Assembly: GCA_963921305.4 (NCBI GenBank)
Contig: CAWUEX030000002.1
Location: 3,614,197 to 3,678,196 of the forward strand
Length of the DNA: 64,000 nucleotides
Reading direction: 5' to 3'
Source of the DNA: CAWUEX02 sp963921305
GTDB taxonomy: Bacteria; Pseudomonadota; Alphaproteobacteria; Rhodospirillales; Rhodospirillaceae
The notes under the pieces were generated by a model. It was not told the origin of the DNA and searched no databases. It was given only the letters and a program-made list of their open reading frames with translations. This document shows positions 17,800 through 24,719 of this stretch, one piece after another (position 1 is the first letter of the stretch; every line of letters begins with the position of its first letter). The position numbers and the translations under genes were made by a program.

Positions 17800-18579
17800 A
17801 TGATCAAGATCGCAACCTGGAATGTTAACTCGGTCAAAGCGCGCCTGCCCCACGTGCTGGACTGGCTAAAAGACTTCGCACCGGACGTCGCCCTGCTGCA
17901 GGAAATCAAGACCATCGACGAGAATTTCCCGCGCATGGAGATCGAGGACGCGGGCTATACGGTCGAGACCCACGGGCAGAAGACCTACAACGGCGTGGCG
18001 ATCCTGGCGAAATCGCGCATTGAGGACGTGCACTGCGGTCTGCCGGGCGACGAGGAAGACGACCAAGCGCGCTACATCGAGGCGACCGTGTTCGACACCC
18101 TGCGGGTGGCGTCGATCTATCTGCCCAACGGCAATCCCATCGGCGGCCCGAAATTCGATTACAAATTGGCCTGGATGGACCGGCTGTTCAGCCATGTCCA
18201 GACCTGCCTTGGGGCCGAGGAACCCTATGTGTTCGGCGGAGATTACAACGTCATCCCCACCGACACGGATGTCTATGATGCGCAGAAATTCGCCGGCGAC
18301 GCCCTGACCCAGCCGGAAAGCCGGGCGCGCTTCCAGGCGATCAAGCACCTGGGGCTGACCGACGCCCTGCGCACCTTCAACCATGCCCCGCATCAGTATT
18401 CCTATTGGGACTACCAGGGCGGCGCCTGGCAGAAGGACAACGGCCTGCTGATCGACCACCTGCTGCTGTCGCCCCAGGCCGCCGACCGGCTGGAAGACGC
18501 CGGCATCGACAAGACGCCGCGTGGCAAGGAGAAGGCCTCGGATCACACCCCGGTGTGGTGCACGCTGCGGGACGCCTGA
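17800..18579 (+). CDS. xth: Exodeoxyribonuclease III (AP endonuclease)
   Basis: A 259-residue exonuclease III / AP endonuclease acting on abasic sites in base-excision repair. It opens with MIKIATWNVNSVKARL (metal-site Asn), has LLQEIKT (catalytic Glu), GGDYNVIP and the terminal SDHTPVW (catalytic His). The length and motifs are standard. It diverges from the TonB receptor gene and is not obviously in an operon with the regulator that follows 245 bp later. Confidence 0.95.
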   Translation: MIKIATWNVNSVKARLPHVLDWLKDFAPDVALLQEIKTIDENFPRMEIEDAGYTVETHGQKTYNGVAILAKSRIEDVHCGLPGDEEDDQARYIEATVFDTLRVASIYLPNGNPIGGPKFDYKLAWMDRLFSHVQTCLGAEEPYVFGGDYNVIPTDTDVYDAQKFAGDALTQPESRARFQAIKHLGLTDALRTFNHAPHQYSYWDYQGGAWQKDNGLLIDHLLLSPQAADRLEDAGIDKTPRGKEKASDHTPVWCTLRDA

Positions 18580-18737
18580 GCGCCGGACAGAGCCTTAAAA
18601 AAAATTCCGCGAGACTTAGTGAGGAACGAGCCCATGCACGAGCCCGTTACGCACTCTGAATCTAGTTGAGAGAGAACTCATAACATACTGGCAAATATAA
18701 TATATTTACATTTCTAAAGAACTGCCCATAGCGAGCA

Positions 18738-18754
18738 ATAGGTCAATGACCTAT
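18738..18754. promoter_or_regulatory. Perfect 17-bp palindrome, candidate operator
   Basis: ATAGGTCA-A-TGACCTAT is a perfect 8-1-8 inverted repeat in an AT-rich stretch 87 bp upstream of the XRE-type regulator start. Further GGTC half-sites follow (around 18760-18775), overlapping the likely promoter. An operator for the adjacent regulator is the natural reading, but it is inferred. Confidence 0.55.
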
Positions 18755-18824
18755 ATAAGGGTCTAAGCGGGTCAAGGTGCGTACAAACCAGGGGCTGTTG
18801 TCACCGCAAAGGACATCCCTTGCC

Positions 18825-19295
18825 ATGCCCGATACGCCTGCCCGCCAGAAATCCAAGCCACAACCACTCCTGCCCCGCGACGGCTCTAGAGACGGTGCCA
18901 AAGATAATATGGACGGGTTCATCACCTCGATGATCCACCGCCAAAGAAAGCTGCTCTATTGTCTGCTGCCGCAGCAGGTCCGCGCCGTGCGCCAGACGGT
19001 GGGCGGCACCCAGCGGGCGTTCGCCGCCCGCTTCGGCCTCAGCCGATACACCCTCGCCCAGTGGGAGAATGGCCGCCGTGCCCCAGACCGGGCTGCCAGC
19101 GCCCTGCTGAAGGTGATCGCCTTCGCCCCGGACGTGGTTGAAGCGGCGCTGTATGCCCAGCCCAGCATGATGGAGGCGCTGCGCCAGACCGGCGGGACTG
19201 ACACGTCCACTGACCCACCTGAACAAAAGCAGCAACGGGTGCGCCTTGGTTTCGGGGGCTTCCCCGATAAGAGTTTCGGACGCCGCATCGACTGA
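18825..19295 (+). CDS. XRE/HigA-type helix-turn-helix transcriptional regulator
   Basis: A 156-residue protein when started at the ATG giving MPDTPARQKSK; the frame is open 16 codons further up, and ATG at 18909 (MDGFITSM) is another option. A helix-turn-helix lies near residues 60-115 (VGGTQRAFAARFGLSRYTLA, then QWENGRRAPDRAASALLKVI), which has the LAQWENGxRxP signature of the XRE superfamily. The Pro/Gln-rich N- and C-terminal arms are not recognised. No toxin-like partner sits next to it, so a toxin-antitoxin role is not supported. The next gene is an exported aldo/keto reductase 113 bp downstream in the same direction, a possible target. Confidence 0.8.
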   Translation: MPDTPARQKSKPQPLLPRDGSRDGAKDNMDGFITSMIHRQRKLLYCLLPQQVRAVRQTVGGTQRAFAARFGLSRYTLAQWENGRRAPDRAASALLKVIAFAPDVVEAALYAQPSMMEALRQTGGTDTSTDPPEQKQQRVRLGFGGFPDKSFGRRID

Positions 19296-19408
19296 GTGGC
19301 GAAGCGGGTGCCCGCCACCTGCGTAAACGAACCTCGATTGACGGACTGATACGTGCCGCGCAACCATGGTGGCGACCTAAAACCAACCTTGTTCAAGAGG
19401 ACGCTCCC

Positions 19409-20374
19409 ATGGCCCAGCCGACCCAAGCCCGTCTCTCCCGCCGCGCCTTCACCGGCCTTGCCACCGCTACCGCCGCAGCCGCCGCGACCGCTCTGCCTGC
19501 GACAGCCAGGGCATCCTCCCACGCCGCGGGCGAAACCATGATGCCCCAAATGATGACAAGGCCTATTCCAAAATCCGGTGAAGCGCTGCCGGTGATCGGG
19601 CTCGGCACCTCCAGTTCTTTCATCGTCGACCGCTCGGACACAGCGGCGATGGCCCAGCGCGGCGAAGTCATCCAGACCTTGCTGGATCATGGCGGCTCGC
19701 TGATCGACACGGCACCGTCTTACCGGGGCTCGGAAGGCGTGGTCGGCGATCTGGTCAAGGACATGGGCGTCGGCGAGCAAGCGTTCCTGGCCACCAAGGT
19801 GCGCAAGGAGGGCGAGCGTGAAGGCCTGGACGAACTCACAGAGTCCTTCGATCTGCTGCACACCGACAACATCGACCTCATCCAGGTGCATAACCTGGTG
19901 GATACGGACCGCAAGCTCGGCACCATGCGGGAGTGGCGTCAGGACGGGCGCTACCGTTACATCGGCATCACCCATTGGCGCCCCGGCGCGCAGGATGCGC
20001 TGATCCCGGTGATGGAGGCCGAAGATCTGGACTTCGTCCAGTTCCAATACAACATCGAGGAGCGCAGCGCCGAGACCGGCATCCTGCCCGTGGCGGCGGA
20101 GCGCGGCATCGCTACCATGATCAACGTGCCGTTCGGGCGCGGCCGCCTATTTCAGCAGACCGAAGGACGCGAAATACCCGAGTGGGCCGCCGAGTTCGCC
20201 GACAGCTGGGGCCAGTTTTACCTGAAGTTCATCCTGTCACACCCGGATGTGACCTGCATCATCCCGGCGACCAGCAAGCCCCACCACATGGCCGACAACG
20301 CCGGCGCCGGCATGGGCCGCCTGCCCGACGCCAAGGAACGCCAGCGCATGGTGGAGTACGTGGAGGGGATTTAG
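19409..20374 (+). CDS. Tat-exported aldo/keto reductase
   Basis: A 321-residue AKR-fold NADPH-type oxidoreductase with a twin-arginine leader (LSRRAFTGLATATAAAAATA, cleaved near ARA-SS). The catalytic tetrad of the superfamily is intact: Asp 100 and Tyr 105 in LIDTAPSYRGSE, Lys 130 in FLATK, and His 141 in IQVHN. The C-terminal half has the phosphate-site region GRGRLF and IIPATSKPHH. Export of an AKR in folded form fits Tat transport. The tatABC genes are 13 kb away in this window. A scar of this same gene lies at 21171-21257. Confidence 0.9.
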   Translation: MAQPTQARLSRRAFTGLATATAAAAATALPATARASSHAAGETMMPQMMTRPIPKSGEALPVIGLGTSSSFIVDRSDTAAMAQRGEVIQTLLDHGGSLIDTAPSYRGSEGVVGDLVKDMGVGEQAFLATKVRKEGEREGLDELTESFDLLHTDNIDLIQVHNLVDTDRKLGTMREWRQDGRYRYIGITHWRPGAQDALIPVMEAEDLDFVQFQYNIEERSAETGILPVAAERGIATMINVPFGRGRLFQQTEGREIPEWAAEFADSWGQFYLKFILSHPDVTCIIPATSKPHHMADNAGAGMGRLPDAKERQRMVEYVEGI

Positions 20375-20406
20375 GGGGGGGCTAATCGACGGCTGATCTG
20401 ACTGCG

Positions 20407-20425
20407 GGTTCGAATCCCCTAGGGA
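20407..20425. repeat. Left copy of a 19-bp tRNA-tail-like direct repeat
   Basis: The sequence GGTTCGAATCCCCTAGGGA resembles a tRNA T-arm and acceptor 3' half, but no complete tRNA can be folded here because the matching 5' half is absent. The right copy is at 21296-21314 with one mismatch. Both copies sit just after the end of an aldo/keto reductase reading frame (complete at 20374, scar at 21257), so the repeat is part of a longer duplicated segment. Confidence 0.6.
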
Positions 20426-20587
20426 TACCTTATGCTTCTTGGCCCATAATCAATGCCCTTTTGGAGCGTGAAGTTCACGAGTGGTTAGGCTGAGTAAACT
20501 GTATCCATCAGAAGCCGTTACGAAAATTGGTAAGACCCCAGTTAATTCTGAGGCCTTACCGAGACTCTCATTTAAGCGGTTATATGT

Positions 20588-20959
20588 TCAGCCCCCCGAA
20601 CCGATCCATTCATAGGTACCGGTAATTACTTTGCCATTTGCACCAGCAGCAGTAACAATCGAGATGTATCCGTCTGCTGTGGTCTGAACATCCATACATG
20701 TGCCGGCCCACAAATATCCGTTGTCTGCTCCCGCACTATTGACTTCAACAACATGGGGACCATTTTTCTTTATTCGGCCGTCTACGCACACCCGATAAAT
20801 CGCATTGGCAGGAGCCTGCCAAGCAATATAGATGCCGGTTGCATCCGTGATCCAAGTCCCAGGGCTTCGGTTTGCGTTTGAAGTTTGCGCAACCGCTTCC
20901 CCTTGAGACCAAACAATAAGCGCGCTGAGCATTCCAGCCACTGCAACTAACTTTTTCAT
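20588..20959 (-). CDS. Small exported protein of unknown function
   Basis: A 123-residue secreted protein. The start is fixed by a strong Shine-Dalgarno (GGGAGGAAAAG directly before ATG); the leader MKKLVAVAGMLSALIVW ends at VAQ-TSN. The mature part of about 97 residues is rich in Gly, Ala, Thr and aromatic residues, with two cysteines (YRVCVDG and GTCMDV) that could form a disulfide, suggesting a small beta-rich domain. I do not recognise the family. The base composition is clearly more AT-rich than in the neighbours, and the gene lies inside the duplicated interval 20407-21314, so recent acquisition is likely. Confidence 0.7.
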   Translation of the reverse strand: MKKLVAVAGMLSALIVWSQGEAVAQTSNANRSPGTWITDATGIYIAWQAPANAIYRVCVDGRIKKNGPHVVEVNSAGADNGYLWAGTCMDVQTTADGYISIVTAAGANGKVITGTYEWIGSGG

Positions 20960-21170
20960 CTTTTCCTCCCAGTACAGGTTTGTAACGGGAGTTTCATGGC
21001 AGGTCACACCTCTCCTATTAACTGTTATCTCATACAGTTTACACTATACATAGAAACAATCTAAGATGGTGGATTCCACACACATCTATCTATAGGAATA
21101 ACCACGCACAAAGGAATGTTGTACGAGAATTTCAGAAAAATCTTATTTAAGGAGAATCACCTACTTTAGT

Positions 21171-21257
21171 AACTTGGTGGATACCGACCGCAAACTCCGC
21201 TTCCTGCCCGACGCTAAGGAACGCCGGCGCATGGTTGAGTATGTGGAGAGTATTTAA
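21171..21257 (+). pseudogene. Internally deleted scar of the aldo/keto reductase gene
   Basis: Read in frame, this stretch encodes NLVDTDRKL joined directly to FLPDAKERRRMVEYVESI and a stop. The first part matches residues 142-150 and the second residues 304-321 of the intact protein encoded at 19409-20374, with only a few substitutions, so about 153 codons are missing between them. No start codon or upstream half is present. The 3' flank also matches, including the 19-bp repeat. It is a relic of a second copy, left by duplication or recombination. Confidence 0.85.
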
Positions 21258-21295
21258 GGCTCGCGGCTATTCGCCCGGCGGGTTACCTGCTCGCT

Positions 21296-21314
21296 GGTTC
21301 GGATCCCCTAGGGA
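21296..21314. repeat. Right copy of the 19-bp tRNA-tail-like direct repeat
   Basis: GGTTCGGATCCCCTAGGGA, one base different from the copy at 20407-20425 and 889 bp away. Together they bracket the low-GC small exported gene and the reductase scar. Confidence 0.6.
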
Positions 21315-21380
21315 ACGCCGTCTTAGCCGCGACCTTTAAGAGCTCTCGAGCACGCCGCGGCATCGGAAACGCCGTCGACG

Positions 21381-22370
21381 TCACCCCGCTTCCAGGAAGG
21401 GTGCGACCGCCTCGACCCAGTGGTGCGGCTCGTCATAGGGCATTTGCGCGTGGCCGCCTTCGAAGGTGACCAATTCGAAGTCGGGCCGTAGCTCTTTGGC
21501 GCGTTTGTTCATCTCGTACAGCGTGTCCTCGGTGTACGAGAGGATCAGTGTCGGTGCTGTAATCCCTTGCAGCGCCTCGGTCATATCATATGAGAACGCC
21601 GCGTTGTGACCGTACCACTCGGTCTCGCCGGCTAGAAACAAGCACATCACCGACCACTGCACGCCTTCGAGCCAGGCGGTTTCCTGGCCGGGGTCCCTGC
21701 CCACCGCCCGCAGCTGCCGGCCCTTACGATCGGCGCGGGCGTCGAAGCGAGCCTTGAGGTGCGCGCCGTCGTGTTCGAGCCAGCGGTCCCAATGGGGCCG
21801 TGCCAGACGTCCGGCGCGTTCCTCCGCCGAATAGAACGGCACCCCATCCAGCACCAGCCGGCTGACCTTGCCGGGATGCCGGGAGGCCAGCGCCGCGGCG
21901 ACGCCGGCACCGGTGTGATGACCGACCACTGCTGCCTGGCTGATGCCGAGCGCGTCCAACGTATCCGCCAGGTTGTCGGCGTAATCGTCGACGGTCGGCG
22001 GCGTGTCCGGTACGTCGGACATGCCGAACCCCGGCCGGTCGGGCGCGACCGCGGCAAACCCGCGTGCTGCAAACAGCGGCAGTGCCTTGGCGAACTGGAT
22101 GGAAAACCATGGCGACTGATGCAACAGCACCAAGGGCTTCCCGCTGCCTCTCGCAGGCGACTGCGCGATGTAGTGCACCTGACCCATGGGCGTGGTGACG
22201 TAGCCGCGCGACGTCCCCTTCATGACGCCGAGGCCCGGCCACTGCCCGGAGGGACGAGCGCCAGCGGTGTCCGCCGCCTGCGCGGCTGGACCTGTCACGC
22301 CCGTCAACATCAACCCGGCACCGGCCGCAAGTGCGCTGCGGCGTGCTGTTTTGGCCGTCAAGTCAACCAT
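21381..22370 (-). CDS. Exported alpha/beta-hydrolase-fold protein with an unusual nucleophile elbow
   Basis: A 329-residue alpha/beta-hydrolase. The start is set at the ATG giving MVDLTAKTARRSALAAGAG, preceded by GGAGGAAACGGCC; the leader is twin-arginine-like and ends at AQA-ADT. The fold is clear: oxyanion region VLLHQSPWF, then the strand-turn-helix that normally carries GxSxG, here AVVGHHTGAGVAAA (residues 150-154, GHHTG), an acid region (SYTEDTLYEM), and the late His in GGHAQMPYDEP. The usual Ser is replaced by His at the nucleophile position, so either the chemistry differs or another residue acts. It follows the DUF1838 gene by 90 bp and is probably co-transcribed. Confidence 0.88.
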   Translation of the reverse strand: MVDLTAKTARRSALAAGAGLMLTGVTGPAAQAADTAGARPSGQWPGLGVMKGTSRGYVTTPMGQVHYIAQSPARGSGKPLVLLHQSPWFSIQFAKALPLFAARGFAAVAPDRPGFGMSDVPDTPPTVDDYADNLADTLDALGISQAAVVGHHTGAGVAAALASRHPGKVSRLVLDGVPFYSAEERAGRLARPHWDRWLEHDGAHLKARFDARADRKGRQLRAVGRDPGQETAWLEGVQWSVMCLFLAGETEWYGHNAAFSYDMTEALQGITAPTLILSYTEDTLYEMNKRAKELRPDFELVTFEGGHAQMPYDEPHHWVEAVAPFLEAG

Positions 22371-22460
22371 GGCCGTTTCCTCCCTCTCGGTTATTGAGTG
22401 CGCGATCACGTCCGGCGCCAAGGAACATCACCGCAGAGAAAACAGCGCCGGGGGCCAAGC

Positions 22461-23339
22461 CTAGCGGACAAACTCACCGGCGGGCATGTCCAAACTGGCT
22501 TCCGGATCGGCGGCAATGTGGGGCGCTTTTTCTGCGAGCAGCATGCGCCATTTCTCGGGCATCAAATCGAAACGCGCCACTTTGCGGCCGGTCGTCCGTG
22601 AGGTCAGGTTGCCCGGTCTGTCCCCCATGTTCATCCAGCTCTGCCACCCGGTCACTTCCGCGAAGGACACAGCCGCCGCGCCAACGGTCGTGCGCGGGTC
22701 GGTCAGGTCCGCCAGGCTGCCGTGGTAGGTGGAGAGGTCATTGACGACGAAAGGCTGATCCCGCTCGGGCCGGTACACCCGCGCGGTAATGACCTCCGAC
22801 ATAAAGACATCGTCGCCCACGATGACCGGCGGCAGGATCTTTGCCTCGGATTCCAGCCGCGCGCCACCGAGTTCATCGGGCACCACGCGGGAGTCGTCGG
22901 CGCGGTAGCGGATCGTCGTCGGCCCGACCGGGCTGAAGGTGACGGGCAAGACCTCGCCGGTGTAGGGGTTCGTCCACTCACTCAACGGTTGGTCGCCGTC
23001 GACATCCAAGGTGATGACCATTTCCAGCATGGTCATCTCGAAGCCACCATCATCCGTGGGGGTTATGCGTTGAAGGGTTCCGACAAGATTGGTGTATAGG
23101 GGCGTGAGTGTCGTGCCGACCTGGCCATATTTGATGCCCTGCAGCCACCAGAACACGTGCCCGGCATCGGTGCGAAAGCGCAGCTTGCGGTGCATCGCCG
23201 TCGCGTCAACCGCTCCTGCATCAGAGGCTGAGGCTGTGCGACTGACGGCGACAGCGGGCGCAAGCGCAACGCCACCCAGCGTCATCGACTGCGTCAGAAC
23301 CTCACGCCGGGACAGTGCCGATATTTGATCTATGTCCAT
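22461..23339 (-). CDS. Exported DUF1838-type protein
   Basis: A 292-residue protein with a twin-arginine-like leader (LSRREVLTQSMTLGG, ending near SRTASASD). The mature part has the pattern LRFRTDAGHVFWWLQGIKYG and LTPLYTNLVGT that I associate with the DUF1838 family, whose function is unknown. Members are often found with exported oxidoreductases and TonB receptors, as here. It lies upstream of the alpha/beta-hydrolase in the same direction. No cofactor motif can be seen. Confidence 0.75.
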   Translation of the reverse strand: MDIDQISALSRREVLTQSMTLGGVALAPAVAVSRTASASDAGAVDATAMHRKLRFRTDAGHVFWWLQGIKYGQVGTTLTPLYTNLVGTLQRITPTDDGGFEMTMLEMVITLDVDGDQPLSEWTNPYTGEVLPVTFSPVGPTTIRYRADDSRVVPDELGGARLESEAKILPPVIVGDDVFMSEVITARVYRPERDQPFVVNDLSTYHGSLADLTDPRTTVGAAAVSFAEVTGWQSWMNMGDRPGNLTSRTTGRKVARFDLMPEKWRMLLAEKAPHIAADPEASLDMPAGEFVR

Positions 23340-23587
23340 CGCAAACCCTCCCCAGCACGTCTTTGCATTTTCCAGTCCACACCCCAGGCGCCGAGGGGCG
23401 CCGATAGAAGAACAAGCACTTTTACGAGATGTAGTTTTAAGTCAAGAAATTAGAGATAATTCGTAGAGTGAATGGGCAAGACGGCGGGCGCGGGCGCGCG
23501 ATAAACCCTGGACTCAACCCATTGGTAAGCTCTTGAGCGGCCCGATAGCTCCGCGTAGCTGCACAAACCGAGGTAAGTGTTTTTGAG

Positions 23588-24463
23588 ATGTATGATTTTC
23601 TATGTTTGATGCCACATGCGACGGCAAGTCACTCTCTCCAGCATTATCTGAATTTGCACAAAGACATTCATGTCGCCCATTTTTTATTCATTGGCGGATA
23701 CCAAGACAGAATCGATGCGCACGAGCGGAACTTCCGGCCGCACATTCAACACTTAGGCCTATCGTCAAAGGTCTATCATGAACGCCCCCATGTCGAGACC
23801 ATTCTCAATTCATGCAGCCGAAAACTCATCATTCAAGCTGTCAGAGACCCGGTGGCATGTCTGATTTCGCAGATCAACAACACACAAATGGTTGCCGGCA
23901 TATACAAGATCCGGGGTGCGGAATACGATCACGCCAGCCTTGATCAGCAGATTGAGGACGCCGTGACAAGATATATCACTCACAACGCGGCATCGCAGGC
24001 CTACGACGTCGCCAGTTTTGACGAGCACATCCTGGTCGACATGACTGACTTGATGCCAGACACGGTTGACGAAACGCTCACCAAGTTGTGGCTGTCCATC
24101 TGTGGTAACGCTGATCGCGATCGTCTCATATCAGATAACTATAAAACGGAACTGGGGTCTAAGTTCGCTCGGTACTTGCGCGACTATGGGATCGTTGTCT
24201 TTAGAGACGTAGGCGTTGAGTTGAAACTGGCTGCCCGGACGGACGCCGATCTTATGATCGAGCGGTATGACCCGCTGACAAATACCTACACGTCCGACAA
24301 CATATGCTTGCACACGTTTCCCGATATAAATGAGTATTTGCCCAGCATGCAGGCAACCGGCCCCTTCATATGTGCGTTAAGCAAGTTGAATGGACCGCAA
24401 TTCACCCCAAAATCCGGCCGGAAATACGCCGCAGGTGCATCTCATTATTTAAGAAAAATATGA
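23588..24463 (+). CDS. Sulfotransferase-like protein, low-GC
   Basis: A 291-residue protein. The N-terminal MYDFLCLMPHATASHSLQHY has the position and Ser/Thr-rich character of the 5'-phosphosulfate loop of PAPS-dependent sulfotransferases, and LIIQAVRDPVACLISQINN near residues 78-97 looks like the 3'-phosphate motif (RDP...S). This is similarity by motif only; overall family membership is inferred. No signal peptide is present. Base composition is markedly lower in GC than the flanking genes, which suggests transfer. The stop overlaps the start of a 61-codon frame (ATGA), so the C-terminus may continue there by frameshift or be coupled to a small protein. Confidence 0.6.
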   Translation: MYDFLCLMPHATASHSLQHYLNLHKDIHVAHFLFIGGYQDRIDAHERNFRPHIQHLGLSSKVYHERPHVETILNSCSRKLIIQAVRDPVACLISQINNTQMVAGIYKIRGAEYDHASLDQQIEDAVTRYITHNAASQAYDVASFDEHILVDMTDLMPDTVDETLTKLWLSICGNADRDRLISDNYKTELGSKFARYLRDYGIVVFRDVGVELKLAARTDADLMIERYDPLTNTYTSDNICLHTFPDINEYLPSMQATGPFICALSKLNGPQFTPKSGRKYAAGASHYLRKI

Positions 24464-24645
24464 GTTACATGAATCAAATTTTTGAGTCCGTCAGACAAAT
24501 ACCGCCCGTTGCGCTTGATGACCTGACACTGGCGCAAAAAGAGGCGATTAAAACTGGACTCGCAGACGACGTCGCCGAGTTCGGCAAAAAACACCCAGGC
24601 ACTGTCGAAAACTGGACCGTAACCAATGCGTTTCTGTCTTCATAA
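24460..24645 (+). CDS. Small protein, overlapping the sulfotransferase-like gene
   Basis: A 61-residue frame beginning MSYMNQIFESVRQIPPVALD and ending VTNAFLSS. The ATG overlaps the upstream stop (ATGA), the classic layout for translational coupling. The sequence is amphipathic and helical with no recognised domain. A run of five A precedes the junction, so a frameshift within one longer protein is the alternative. Comparison of homologue lengths would settle it. Confidence 0.5.
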   Translation: MSYMNQIFESVRQIPPVALDDLTLAQKEAIKTGLADDVAEFGKKHPGTVENWTVTNAFLSS

Positions 24646-24719
24646 ACACACGCGCTACCGGGAGTAACGCGTGCTACGGGTTGGTTCGCGCCCTACTTCT
24701 CCCGCCGCCTTGCCCGCCC

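Noticed and set aside
18956..20047. Long open frame of 363 codons on the minus strand over the XRE and reductase genes
   Set aside because: It is antisense to two frames with intact motifs, has no ribosome-binding site or recognisable domain, and reflects high GC.
20352..20430. Possible tRNA gene ending in the 19-bp repeat
   Set aside because: No acceptor partner, D arm or anticodon arm can be formed; only a T-arm-like tail exists, overlapping the reductase gene end.
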